Shown piece after piece: positions 27,277 through 35,531 of a stretch of DNA of 64,000 nucleotides. The notes beneath the pieces are model-generated. The model was given only the letters and a program-made list of their open reading frames with translations, made no database searches and had not been told where the DNA came from. The DNA comes from Sideroxyarcus sp. (GTDB taxonomy: Bacteria; Pseudomonadota; Gammaproteobacteria; Burkholderiales; Gallionellaceae): positions 1 to 64,000 of the forward strand of contig JAUSBR010000017.1 in NCBI GenBank assembly GCA_030651895.1. Reading direction: 5' to 3'. Position 1 is the first letter of the stretch, and each line of letters opens with the position of its first letter. Both the position numbers and the translations under genes were made by a program.

Positions 27277-28400
27277 AAGAGAAAATCTGTTTGGTGGTCG
27301 CAAGCCCAATGACGGTGAGTGCATTCCTGCAACAGCCGATCAGGCGATTGTCCGAGCGATATGACGTGCATGTGGCATTGAATATCCGGCCGGGTGAATC
27401 CTTGGCCGGCGTTGAAAATCTGGTGACGGTATTGCCGGTATCCATCGAGCGAAAGATCATGCCATGGCGCGATCTTATGGCGCTGTGGCAAATATTCGTG
27501 CTGTTCCGCCGCCACCGTTTCAAACTGGTCCATTCCGTCACACCCAAAGCGGGCTTGCTGGCGATGCTGGCTGCATTTCTCGCCGGGATCGATATCCGCG
27601 TTCATACCTTTACCGGGCAGGTATGGGTCACTCGTCGGGGCCTTGCCAGGCTGATCCTGAAAAACATGGACAAACTGATTGCCCGGTTTGGCACTTACGC
27701 TCTGGTCGACAGCCCCTCGCAAAGGCAGTTCTTGCTGGATGAGGGAGTGTTAAGCGAGGCCAAGTCCGGTGTATTGGCCGAGGGGTCTATCTCCGGTGTT
27801 GATACAATGCGCTTTCAGCCCGATGATCTGGCCAGAAAACGGCTTCGCGCCGAGTTGAAGATCTCCGGTGAAGAAGTGGTCTTCCTGTTTCTGGGGCGAT
27901 TGAATCGTGACAAGGGCGTGCCGGATCTTGCGGCCGCGTTTGCCGCTCTGAATGATGAGCGAGCACATTTGTTGCTGGTGGGGCCTGACGAAGAAGATAT
28001 CGCCGCACAAGTGATGAAATTGACCGAGGGGTGCAAAGACAGGGTGCACTTCGTCGGCTATGCAGCGAAACCTGAGGAATATATGGCGGCGGCGGATGTG
28101 CTGTGTCTGCCCAGTTATCGCGAGGGTTTTGGCAGTGTGGTGATCGAGGCGGCGGCGGTGGGCATCCCCGCCATCGGGACCCGGATATACGGTGTGGTGG
28201 ATGCGATCCAGGAAGATGTCAGCGGAGTTCTGTTCGGGGCTCGCGACATATCCGGCTTGCAGGCGGCCATGAGACACATGGTGAATAACAGGGACTATCG
28301 GTTGCAACTTGGCCAGCAGGCGCGCACACGCGCAATCAAGACTTTCTCCAGCGACAGGTTGTCGGCGGCTTGGCTGGCGTTCTACCAGGCGAGAGTATGA
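27273..28400 (+). CDS. Family 4 glycosyltransferase
   Basis: GT-B glycosyltransferase of 375 residues. TTG at 27273 is accepted as start because it overlaps the previous stop by four bases (TTGA) and GGAG at 27262-27265 is well placed; no suitable ATG is near. The C-terminal nucleotide-sugar domain is typical: VVFLFLGRLNRDKGVPDL, HFVGYAAKPEEYMAAADVL and the E-x7-E segment SYREGFGSVVIEAAAVG. It directly precedes pglC-, pglD- and pglE-like genes. In Campylobacter the comparable enzyme, PglA, adds GalNAc to the bacillosamine carrier. The same role is likely but not proven. Confidence 0.87.
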   Translation: MKEKICLVVASPMTVSAFLQQPIRRLSERYDVHVALNIRPGESLAGVENLVTVLPVSIERKIMPWRDLMALWQIFVLFRRHRFKLVHSVTPKAGLLAMLAAFLAGIDIRVHTFTGQVWVTRRGLARLILKNMDKLIARFGTYALVDSPSQRQFLLDEGVLSEAKSGVLAEGSISGVDTMRFQPDDLARKRLRAELKISGEEVVFLFLGRLNRDKGVPDLAAAFAALNDERAHLLLVGPDEEDIAAQVMKLTEGCKDRVHFVGYAAKPEEYMAAADVLCLPSYREGFGSVVIEAAAVGIPAIGTRIYGVVDAIQEDVSGVLFGARDISGLQAAMRHMVNNRDYRLQLGQQARTRAIKTFSSDRLSAAWLAFYQARV

Positions 28401-29008
28401 AACGTGCATTTGATCTGTTTGTCGCATTGGTGGTGATCATGCTGTTGTGGCCGGTGATTGCAGTGGTCGCGGTGCTGGTGCGGATCAAGCTGGGATCGCC
28501 CGTGTTGTTTCGCCAGCAAAGACCGGGGCTGGATGCCAAGCCTTTCTATGTCTACAAGTTCAGAACCATGCTGTCCGCATTCGATGAGCGCGGAGAGCCA
28601 TTGCCGGATGAGAAGCGCATGACGCGTTTCGGCAGTCTTCTGCGCCGGTTCAGCCTGGACGAGCTGCCGCAATTGATCAATGTGCTGAAAGGGGATCTGA
28701 GCCTCGTCGGGCCCAGACCGCTGTTGATGGAGTATCTGCCCCTTTATAATGCCGAGCAGGCGCGGCGTCATTCCGTCAAACCTGGCATCACGGGCTGGGC
28801 CCAAGTCAATGGACGTAACGCGATCAGTTGGGAAGACAAGTTCAAATATGATGTGTGGTATGTGGATCACCAGTCGTTCTGGCTGGACATCAGGATACTG
28901 TGGCTGACCATATTGAAGGTCGTGCGGTCCGAAGGCATCAGCCAGGCCGGTAGCGTGACAATGGAGCGATTCCGGGGATCAGACACTATTCGGAAAGACG
29001 GCAAATGA
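28397..29008 (+). CDS. pglC: PglC-like phosphoglycosyltransferase (undecaprenyl-phosphate sugar-1-phosphate transferase)
   Basis: Monotopic phosphoglycosyltransferase that starts a lipid-linked glycan by moving a sugar-1-phosphate to undecaprenyl phosphate. ATG 28397 gives 203 residues, the size of the minimal PglC type and not the long WbaP/WcaJ type. One N-terminal hydrophobic re-entrant helix (FDLFVALVVIMLLWPVIAVV) is followed by SPVLFRQQRPG, YKFRTM, the catalytic Asp-Glu pair in FSLDELPQL, and VGPRPLLMEYL, PGITGWAQVNGRN. ATGA overlaps link it to the GT4 upstream and to pglD downstream. With pglD/E/F nearby the sugar is probably N,N'-diacetylbacillosamine. Confidence 0.9.
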   Translation: MKRAFDLFVALVVIMLLWPVIAVVAVLVRIKLGSPVLFRQQRPGLDAKPFYVYKFRTMLSAFDERGEPLPDEKRMTRFGSLLRRFSLDELPQLINVLKGDLSLVGPRPLLMEYLPLYNAEQARRHSVKPGITGWAQVNGRNAISWEDKFKYDVWYVDHQSFWLDIRILWLTILKVVRSEGISQAGSVTMERFRGSDTIRKDGK

Positions 29009-29661
29009 ATGAAGCAAGTGCAGGCGATGGCATATTGGTATTCGGCGCGAGTGGGCACGCCAAGGTCGTCATTGATATTGCCGAAAAGGCCGGAGTCCCT
29101 GTGCTGGGTTTGTATGATGATGATGTCACGTTGCACGGCAGGCAGGTCTATGGCTACACAGTCAAAGGCGGCAAGGAGGCACTTCTGTCATCCGGAGATC
29201 AGCTGAAGGCACATCGCACCGTGGTGGCGATAGGGAGTAATGCAGCCAGAAGCAAGATCGCGGCATGGCTGGTCGCCAACGGATACGCATTGTGCGAGGC
29301 ACTAGTCCACCCTTCGGCGCAATTGGCGCGGGGCGCGATCATCGGCAAAGGGTCGGTGGTCATGGCGGCAGCGGTGATCAATTCCGACACTCGTGTCGGT
29401 CAAAACGTGATCGTGAATACAGGCGCGATCATCGACCATGATTGCGTGATCGGTGACGGGGTGCATGTGGCTCCCGGGGTCACCCTGTGCGGTGGCGTGT
29501 CGGTCGGCGGCCACGCCATGATCGGCGCCGGTGCGGTGATCCACCCGAATCTGCGTATCGGGGAAAACGCTATCGTGGGCGCGGGCGCGACCGCCCTCAA
29601 AGACATTGAAGATGGAATGACAGTGGTGGGCTCTCCCGCCAGACCTATTGATAGAAAATGA
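29005..29661 (+). CDS. pglD: PglD-like UDP-amino-sugar N-acetyltransferase
   Basis: Sugar O/N-acetyltransferase of the NeuD/PglD group, 218 residues. It has an N-terminal Rossmann-like domain (LVFGASGHAKVVIDIAEKAG) that binds the UDP sugar and a C-terminal left-handed beta-helix. IDHDCVIGDGVHVAPG in the helix holds the catalytic His, and the end is GSPARPI. PglD acetylates the 4-amino group of UDP-4-amino-4,6-dideoxy-GlcNAc to UDP-diNAcBac. It overlaps pglC and pglE by four bases on each side, so the order pglC-pglD-pglE is translationally coupled. Assignment is strong from fold plus neighbours. Confidence 0.9.
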   Translation: MNEASAGDGILVFGASGHAKVVIDIAEKAGVPVLGLYDDDVTLHGRQVYGYTVKGGKEALLSSGDQLKAHRTVVAIGSNAARSKIAAWLVANGYALCEALVHPSAQLARGAIIGKGSVVMAAAVINSDTRVGQNVIVNTGAIIDHDCVIGDGVHVAPGVTLCGGVSVGGHAMIGAGAVIHPNLRIGENAIVGAGATALKDIEDGMTVVGSPARPIDRK

Positions 29662-30860
29662 AAAACGAAAACAAGCCAGCTCAGACAGTGACCTTCCCGC
29701 CTTGGCCGCATTACGATGAAGACGAGATAGCGGCAGTTTCAGCCGTGCTCCGCTCCGGCAAAGTCAATTATTGGACGGGTGATGAAGCGCGCCAGTTTGA
29801 GCGTGAATACGCCGCTTACACGGGAACGCGTTATGCGATTGCACTAAGCAATGGCACGGTCGCACTTGAGTTGGCGTTGTATGCGTTTGGCATTGGGGAT
29901 GGCGATGAGGTGATCACCACCAGCAGGACGTTCATCGCATCGGCTAGTGCCGCCGTGATGCGCGGCGCCATTCCCGTCATTGCGGATGTCGATCCGGTCA
30001 GCCAGAACATCACACTTGAATCGATCAAGCGAGTCGTGACACCGCGCACCAGAGCCATCATCCCCGTTCATCTGGCCGGCTGGCCTTGCGAGATGGACGC
30101 CATCATGGAATTTGCCAACGAGCGCGGCATCAAGGTGATTGAGGATTGCGCACAGGCGCACGGAGCGACCTATCGCGGTCGCCCAGTCGGTTCGTTCGGC
30201 CATGCGGCAGCATTCTCCTTTTGTCAGGACAAGATCATCACCACCGGCGGCGAAGGCGGCATGCTGGTGTTGAACGATGAGGCGGCGTGGGAAAAGGCTT
30301 GGGCGTTCAAGGACCATGGCAAGAGCTTCGATGCAGTCTACAACCGCAAGCATCCCCCCGGATTCCGCTGGTTGCACGATACCTTCGGAACCAATTGGCG
30401 CATCACCGAGATGCAGGCGGCTCTGGGCAGGATACAACTCAGAAAGCTTCCCGGTTGGGTTGCGCAACGCAGGAGCAACGCAGCGATCCTGAGTTCCGGC
30501 TTCGCTTCGATTTCCGGTTTGCGCGTCACGTTGCCGACAGCAGAGATCGGGCATGCGTACTACAAATATTATGTCTTTGTAGAGAACGATAAATTGCGCA
30601 GCGATTGGAGTCGCGACCGCATCATGCAGTCGATAAACGACGCGGGTGTTCCATGCTTCAGCGGGTCTTGCAGCGAGATCTATCTGGAAAAAGCATTTGA
30701 AGGCTCACCATCGCGTCCGGCCGTGAGACTCCGTGTGGCGAAGGATTTGGGTGAAACCAGTCTGATGTTCCTTGTTCATCCCACATTGGGGGAGGAACAT
30801 ATGCAGAGGATAGTAGAGGTCGTGCAGGAAGTGATGCAGCAGGCAGGAAATCCTTGTTGA
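29658..30860 (+). CDS. pglE: PglE-like PLP aminotransferase
   Basis: DegT/DnrJ/EryC1 aminotransferase of 400 residues that should aminate the 4-keto sugar produced by the PglF-like enzyme. PLP-site features are ALSNGTVALELAL, VIEDCAQAHGATYRG and SFCQDKIITTGGEGG with the Schiff-base Lys. That Lys is present, unlike the His in the ColD-like protein at 11,583. The downstream partner PglF lies at 31,696, beyond a toxin-antitoxin pair. Last gene of the long overlapping plus-strand series. Function is well supported by the surrounding pgl-type genes. Confidence 0.88.
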   Translation: MKNENKPAQTVTFPPWPHYDEDEIAAVSAVLRSGKVNYWTGDEARQFEREYAAYTGTRYAIALSNGTVALELALYAFGIGDGDEVITTSRTFIASASAAVMRGAIPVIADVDPVSQNITLESIKRVVTPRTRAIIPVHLAGWPCEMDAIMEFANERGIKVIEDCAQAHGATYRGRPVGSFGHAAAFSFCQDKIITTGGEGGMLVLNDEAAWEKAWAFKDHGKSFDAVYNRKHPPGFRWLHDTFGTNWRITEMQAALGRIQLRKLPGWVAQRRSNAAILSSGFASISGLRVTLPTAEIGHAYYKYYVFVENDKLRSDWSRDRIMQSINDAGVPCFSGSCSEIYLEKAFEGSPSRPAVRLRVAKDLGETSLMFLVHPTLGEEHMQRIVEVVQEVMQQAGNPC

Positions 30861-30883
30861 TAGAGTAGGTTGAGTACAAGTGC

Positions 30884-30937
30884 TTGACCTTGCGCATCAT
30901 GATGCGATAGCATCATGATGCGCAGTTAATCAGGAGA
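30884..30937 (+). promoter_or_regulatory. Promoter and operator of the toxin-antitoxin pair
   Basis: A -35 box TTGACC (30884-30889) and -10-like TAGCAT (30908-30913) are 18 bases apart. A perfect 15-base inverted repeat, TGCGCATCATGATGC with a four-base spacer (30891-30924), covers spacer and -10. Each arm itself contains the palindrome CATCATGATG. AGGAGA (30932-30937) is the ribosome site for the ATG at 30943. The layout is that of an autoregulated operator bound by a ribbon-helix-helix antitoxin. Confidence 0.75.
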
Positions 30938-30942
30938 GCAGC

Positions 30943-31182
30943 ATGCGAACGACTATTGATATCGAAGATGATGTGTTGGCAGCGGCCAAAGAATTAGCCA
31001 GATTGCAGAATGTCTCCGCCGGGCAAGTTGTATCAAAGTTGTTAAGAAATGCGCTGGCTGGGGTTCAGTCAAAAAATCAAAATGATGTACCTCAAGTCGG
31101 CGGATTTCGACCGTTTGCAGCTCGCGGGACAATAGCGACCAATGACACGGTAGATCTGCTACGCGACCAAGAGGGAGTTTGA
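30943..31182 (+). CDS. Ribbon-helix-helix antitoxin (VapB-like)
   Basis: Small DNA-binding antitoxin of 79 residues. The start MRTTIDIEDDVLAAAKELAR has the beta-strand and first helix of the ribbon-helix-helix fold, and the second helix is VSAGQVVSKLLRNAL. The rest, with GFRPFAARG, is the toxin-binding tail. It is followed at once by a PIN-domain gene whose ATG overlaps its stop (TGATG). The strong inverted repeat upstream is its likely operator. It neutralises the neighbouring toxin by family knowledge; no direct proof from sequence. Confidence 0.85.
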   Translation: MRTTIDIEDDVLAAAKELARLQNVSAGQVVSKLLRNALAGVQSKNQNDVPQVGGFRPFAARGTIATNDTVDLLRDQEGV

Positions 31183-31613
31183 TGCGCTCCTTGCTTGATG
31201 TGAATGTGCTGATCGCCCTGCTAGATGCAGGACATGTTCACCATGATTTGGCGATGTCATGGCTGCAAGCTGAGATTGGCCAAGGATGGGCGTCATGCCC
31301 CATCACCCAGAATGGATGTATTCGCATCATGTCTCAGCCGAACTATCCTGCTGCATTACCTGCTCTTCAAGTTGCGGAGCGCTTGGCGGAGGCTGCCGCG
31401 GATCCCCTCCACGAGTTTTGGCCGGCTGATGTGAACTTGTTGGACAAAAATATGTTTGATTGGGCAAGGGTATTGGGGCACCGACAAGTCACGGATGTAT
31501 ATTTGTTGGCACTTGCAGTAAAGCACGGCGGGCGTTTCGTGACGTTTGATCGGCGGATAGGGTTGGCTGCAGTAGCAGGAGCACAGCCGAAAAATCTTGT
31601 CGCTCTGATATAA
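31182..31613 (+). CDS. PIN-domain toxin (VapC-like ribonuclease)
   Basis: Endoribonuclease toxin of 143 residues from ATG 31182; the TTG one codon earlier is not needed. The PIN acidic residues are visible: LLDVNVLIALLD at the N-terminus, TQNGCIRIMSQP mid-protein, QVTDVYLLALAVKHGG and FVTFDRRIG at the end. VapC toxins cut tRNA or rRNA and stop translation until the antitoxin is restored. The pair lies between pglE and the pglF-like gene, so it may stabilise the glycan locus. Confidence in the family is high. Confidence 0.88.
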   Translation: MRSLLDVNVLIALLDAGHVHHDLAMSWLQAEIGQGWASCPITQNGCIRIMSQPNYPAALPALQVAERLAEAAADPLHEFWPADVNLLDKNMFDWARVLGHRQVTDVYLLALAVKHGGRFVTFDRRIGLAAVAGAQPKNLVALI

Positions 31614-31695
31614 GGTTGAGGGCCATCATGTCGCACTACTATTTGATCGTTGCCGAGCTGGTAACAACGCTGTTCATCACAAGACCATTGAAACC

Positions 31696-33531
31696 ATGAA
31701 GATGCCCCACTACCGCAGCCTGCTGGCCGCTTTGCACGATGCACTTGCGACGATCGTTGCCTGGTATCTGGCTTATCTGCTGCGTTTCAATTTCATGCCG
31801 CCGGAAGAGTTCTTCAACGAGATGTGGCGAACCCTGATCTGGATCGTGCCGCTGCAGACATTGATATTCTGGCGTTTCGGTCTGTATCAGGGCGTTTGGC
31901 GTTATGCGAGCATTCCCGATCTGCGCCGCATTGTTCTATCCGTGCTGCTCGGCGCAGCTTCGATCCCGTTGTTGTTCTGGATGCTGCGCCTTGAAGCGAT
32001 CGTGCCGCGCTCGGTGTTGGTGCTCTATCCGATACTGCTGATGCTCATGATGGGTGGCAGCCGCCTGCTCTATAGAGTGTGGAAGGAACGGATCCTTTAC
32101 ACCGGCATGAGTTTGCAGGGCAGCCCGGTCATTGTTCTCGGTGCCGGTGATGCCGCAGTGAACTTGTCCAAAGAGTTGGGTCGCAGTCAGACATGGCGCC
32201 AGGTCGGGTTCCTGGATGATGACCCGAACAAGCAAGGACGCATGCTGAACGGAATCAAGGTTCTCGGTGGATTGGAAGAGTTGCCGCGCTGGGCAGGCCG
32301 TTATGGCGTTAGCCAAGTCATCATTGCCATGCCATCCGCCGCCCATCAGGAACGCAAGCGGGCTATCGATCTGGCGAACCGCAACGGCATCAAGGCGCTT
32401 ACTGTTCCCGCCTTCGATGATCTGCTGAGCGGGCGTGTGTCGATCTCGCAATTGCGCGCCGTGGAGTTGGACGATTTGCTCGGGCGCGATCCGGTGCAGC
32501 TCGATGATGCCGGCTTGCACGATCAATTGACCGGCAAGGTGGCGCTGGTGACCGGCGCAGGCGGTTCTATCGGTTCCGAATTGTGTCGCCAGATCGCACG
32601 CTTTACGCCAAAGAAGCTGGTGTTATATGACGCCGGTGAGTTTGCGCTCTACACGATCGAACAAGAGCTGATCAAGTCTTTTCCTGATCTGAATATTGTC
32701 TACCTTGCGGGCGATGTGCGCGATGACGTGCGCCTGGAAGAAGTCTTTGGCGAATATAAACCCAGCGTGGTTTTCCACGCCGCAGCCTACAAGCATGTTC
32801 CGTTGATGGAACGGCACAATACCTGGCAGGCGGTGCGAAATAATGTGTTCGGCACCTGGCGCGTGGCAAGCTGCGCGCAAAGACATGGTGCGGAAAAATT
32901 CGTTTTGATCTCCACAGACAAGGCTGTGAATCCCACCAACGTGATGGGAACGACCAAGCGTATGGCGGAGATCGTATGCCAGGGTTTGCAGAAGGCTGAC
33001 GGCACGCGCTTTGTCATCGTGCGATTTGGTAATGTGCTTGGCAGCAATGGCAGCGTCATCCCCAAGTTTCGCGAGCAGATCGCCCAAGGCGGTCCGATCA
33101 CTGTGACGCATCCGGAGATCACGCGCTATTTCATGTCGATTCCGGAGGCGGCGCAGTTGGTCATGCAGGCAGGCTACATGGGCAAGGGCGGAGAGATCTT
33201 TGTTCTTGATATGGGCGAGTCGGTAAAGATCGTTGACCTGGCCAAAGATATGATCCGCTTGTCTGGTTTTAGCGAAGGTGACATCAAGATCGAATTCACC
33301 GGTTTGCGCCCGGGCGAAAAACTTTACGAAGAGTTGCTGGCCGATGATGAGGGTACATTGCCCACGCCGCATCCAAAATTGCGCATCGCTCAGGCTCGAC
33401 GCGTGGCTTCGGATGAAGTGAAGACTATGCTGGATTGGATCAATACCGATACCTCAAACAGTGATGAAGTCGTGCGCGAGCATCTGCAGCATTGGGTGCC
33501 GGAATATGTGCCAACCCCGAATGGGCATTGA
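31696..33531 (+). CDS. pglF: Membrane-anchored nucleotide-sugar 4,6-dehydratase (PglF/CapD/WbpM family)
   Basis: Large SDR dehydratase of 611 residues with four N-terminal membrane helices (residues about 8-130). A CoA-binding-like domain (VIVLGAGDAAVNLSKEL) and the catalytic SDR domain (LVTGAGGSIGSELCRQ) follow. The active site reads STDKAVNPTNVMGTTKR, with Met in the place of the SDR Tyr as usual in this family. It makes the UDP-4-keto-6-deoxy sugar used by PglE and PglD. WbpM-type use in other amino-sugar routes is possible. It lies 82 bases after the toxin gene and 10 before the ligase-like gene. Confidence 0.9.
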   Translation: MKMPHYRSLLAALHDALATIVAWYLAYLLRFNFMPPEEFFNEMWRTLIWIVPLQTLIFWRFGLYQGVWRYASIPDLRRIVLSVLLGAASIPLLFWMLRLEAIVPRSVLVLYPILLMLMMGGSRLLYRVWKERILYTGMSLQGSPVIVLGAGDAAVNLSKELGRSQTWRQVGFLDDDPNKQGRMLNGIKVLGGLEELPRWAGRYGVSQVIIAMPSAAHQERKRAIDLANRNGIKALTVPAFDDLLSGRVSISQLRAVELDDLLGRDPVQLDDAGLHDQLTGKVALVTGAGGSIGSELCRQIARFTPKKLVLYDAGEFALYTIEQELIKSFPDLNIVYLAGDVRDDVRLEEVFGEYKPSVVFHAAAYKHVPLMERHNTWQAVRNNVFGTWRVASCAQRHGAEKFVLISTDKAVNPTNVMGTTKRMAEIVCQGLQKADGTRFVIVRFGNVLGSNGSVIPKFREQIAQGGPITVTHPEITRYFMSIPEAAQLVMQAGYMGKGGEIFVLDMGESVKIVDLAKDMIRLSGFSEGDIKIEFTGLRPGEKLYEELLADDEGTLPTPHPKLRIAQARRVASDEVKTMLDWINTDTSNSDEVVREHLQHWVPEYVPTPNGH

Positions 33532-33541
33532 TTTGAGAAAT

Positions 33542-34789
33542 ATGACCGCATCGATATATCCGGCCGGTCGTCAAGCGGTACAGGTTGTCGTTCTGCTGTT
33601 GGCTCTGTCGATTCCGGTATCCACAGCGCTGGATAATGTGCTGCTTTTCTTGCTGTTGCTGGGTGCAGGGATGTCTGGATATTTGCCGGAGTATTGGCGT
33701 TGTGTGCGGCAGCATCCGGTGGCACGGGGCAGTACGGTGTTGTTCATCGCCTTGCTGCTCGGATGTTCATATGGCGCGACGGCTTATGGCGATGCTTTTG
33801 GGATGCTGGGCAAATATGTTGATTTGGCATTTGTCCCGCTGTTGATGGTGATTTTTGCGGATGAGAAGCTGCGTCAAAGGGTGTGGAAAATATTTCTTGC
33901 TGTGATGGTTGTAACGGCCTTGCTGTCCTGGTCGGTCAATCTGGAAATACTATCACCGGCATCGTGGATGTGGCAGGGCACCCGAACTAGCTTGGCCAAC
34001 CCGGCAATATTCCGCAGTTCGATTACGCAAAATATCTTGATGAGTTTTGCCACCTACATTTTAGTTTTGCATGCCTACTGGGCTAGCAATATGAAAATGC
34101 GGGTTGGATATCTCGGATTGGCGATATTGACTACTTCAAGTGTTCTTGTCTTAGTGCAGGGGCGAAGCGGATATCTGGTGCTATTACTGACTTTGTCGTG
34201 GTTCGGGCTTAGCACAATGCGGTCAATGGGGGGGAGGTTCACGTCTCGTCATCTTTGGGTGTCTCTCTTGGCGATCCCTTTGCTGCTATGGGGGCTTTAT
34301 GAGACCGTTCCGCGTCTGCATCAGCGTGTGGACGAGACTGTGACTGAATTCCAGTCTTGGTACCCGCATAGCGGACAGGCGACCTCGATTGGTGAGCGCC
34401 TCGAGTTTTATTTCAATACTGGAAGTATTGTTTCCGCGCACCCCGCTTTCGGGGTGGGTACGGGAGGATTTGCATCCGCCTACGCCCAGCAAACCAAGGA
34501 ATTAGGGGTGTCTTTGACCGTCAACCCGCATAACGAATACCTGCACTTGACTGTTCAGCTTGGTGTTTTGGGAGCGGCACTATTTATGTATTTGCTCTAT
34601 ACCCAATGGCGAACGGCATTTCAGTTGAAGGACATACAGTCTCGCGACACGGCGATCGGACTGATGCTGACGCTGATGGTGACAAGTCTGGTCAACACGC
34701 CGCTGATGGATCACACCGAGGGTTTGTTCTTTGCCTACATGAGTGCATTGTGTTTCGCCTCCCTGAAGCAGAAGGAACAGAATGAATAG
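33542..34789 (+). CDS. O-antigen ligase/polymerase-family membrane protein (WaaL/PglL-like)
   Basis: Wzy_C/PF04932-type membrane protein, 415 residues with about 11-12 hydrophobic segments. ATG 33542 is chosen; upstream starts would overlap pglF. The core block QGRSGYLVLLLTLSWFG is followed by a long periplasmic loop that ends in TVNPHNEYLHLTVQLGVLG, with the His important in WaaL enzymes. Such proteins are either O-antigen ligase, polymerase or protein O-oligosaccharyltransferase. Close company of pgl-type genes leaves O-glycosylation open; LPS-core transferases next to it favour the ligase. A run of seven G lies at 34,228-34,234. Confidence 0.8.
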   Translation: MTASIYPAGRQAVQVVVLLLALSIPVSTALDNVLLFLLLLGAGMSGYLPEYWRCVRQHPVARGSTVLFIALLLGCSYGATAYGDAFGMLGKYVDLAFVPLLMVIFADEKLRQRVWKIFLAVMVVTALLSWSVNLEILSPASWMWQGTRTSLANPAIFRSSITQNILMSFATYILVLHAYWASNMKMRVGYLGLAILTTSSVLVLVQGRSGYLVLLLTLSWFGLSTMRSMGGRFTSRHLWVSLLAIPLLLWGLYETVPRLHQRVDETVTEFQSWYPHSGQATSIGERLEFYFNTGSIVSAHPAFGVGTGGFASAYAQQTKELGVSLTVNPHNEYLHLTVQLGVLGAALFMYLLYTQWRTAFQLKDIQSRDTAIGLMLTLMVTSLVNTPLMDHTEGLFFAYMSALCFASLKQKEQNE

Positions 34790-35531
34790 TCTGTCTGTCA
34801 TTCTCATCACCAAGAACGAGGCAGACAACATCCGCGCCTGTCTGGAATCCGTGGCATGGGCGGACGAGATAATCGTGGTCGATTCCGGCAGCACCGATGA
34901 CACGGTGGCAATCGCGAAGGAGTTGGGGGCGCAGGTGCATGTGCAGGACTGGCCGGGATTCGGCGTGCAGAAGAACCGCGCACTTGGCTATGCGACGAAA
35001 GACTGGGTGCTGTCGCTGGATGCCGACGAGCGCGTGACGCCGGAACTGCGCGCAGAGATCGAAGCCATCCTGAAGACGGAGCAGACAGCGGATTCCTATC
35101 TGGTTCCGCGCCTGTCCAATTACTGCGGTCGCTTCATGTATCACTCCGGGTGGTATCCAGATTTGCTGCCGCGGCTGTTCAAACGGGGAGCTGCGCGTTT
35201 CAGCGACGATCTGGTGCATGAGCGCCTCATCGTCGAGGGCAGTTCTGTGAAGTTGAAGGGCTTGTTGTTGCACTACGCTTTTGACGGCATGGAAGAGGTG
35301 CTGCACAAGGTCAACCAGTATTCCACCGCAGGCGCGGCGATGATGCACAAACGCGGACGCAAAGCTTCGCTCACCGGCGCGGTGGTGCGCGGGTTGTGGA
35401 GCTTCTTCCGTACTTACATCCTGCGCGGCGGCATCCTCGACGGCCGCGAAGGTTTCATGCTCGCGGTCTCCAATGCCGAGGGCACTTATTACCGCTATCT
35501 CAAGCTGATGCTGTTGAACAGGAAACAGTGA
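34782..35531 (+). CDS. LPS core beta-glucosyltransferase-like GT2 (WaaE/KdtX type)
   Basis: GT2 protein of 249 residues like WaaE/KdtX, which adds glucose to heptose I of the LPS inner core. The start SVILITKNEADNIRACLESV, the VDSGSTDDTVAIAKELGA segment and the metal motif LSLDADERVTPEL near residue 85 match that group, as does HSGWYPDLLPRLFKRG and the C-terminal SFFRTYILRGGILDGREGF. ATG 34782 overlaps the ligase-like gene by eight bases. It supports an LPS-core role for this sub-cluster. Confidence for family high, for exact acceptor moderate. Confidence 0.87.
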   Translation: MNSLSVILITKNEADNIRACLESVAWADEIIVVDSGSTDDTVAIAKELGAQVHVQDWPGFGVQKNRALGYATKDWVLSLDADERVTPELRAEIEAILKTEQTADSYLVPRLSNYCGRFMYHSGWYPDLLPRLFKRGAARFSDDLVHERLIVEGSSVKLKGLLLHYAFDGMEEVLHKVNQYSTAGAAMMHKRGRKASLTGAVVRGLWSFFRTYILRGGILDGREGFMLAVSNAEGTYYRYLKLMLLNRKQ

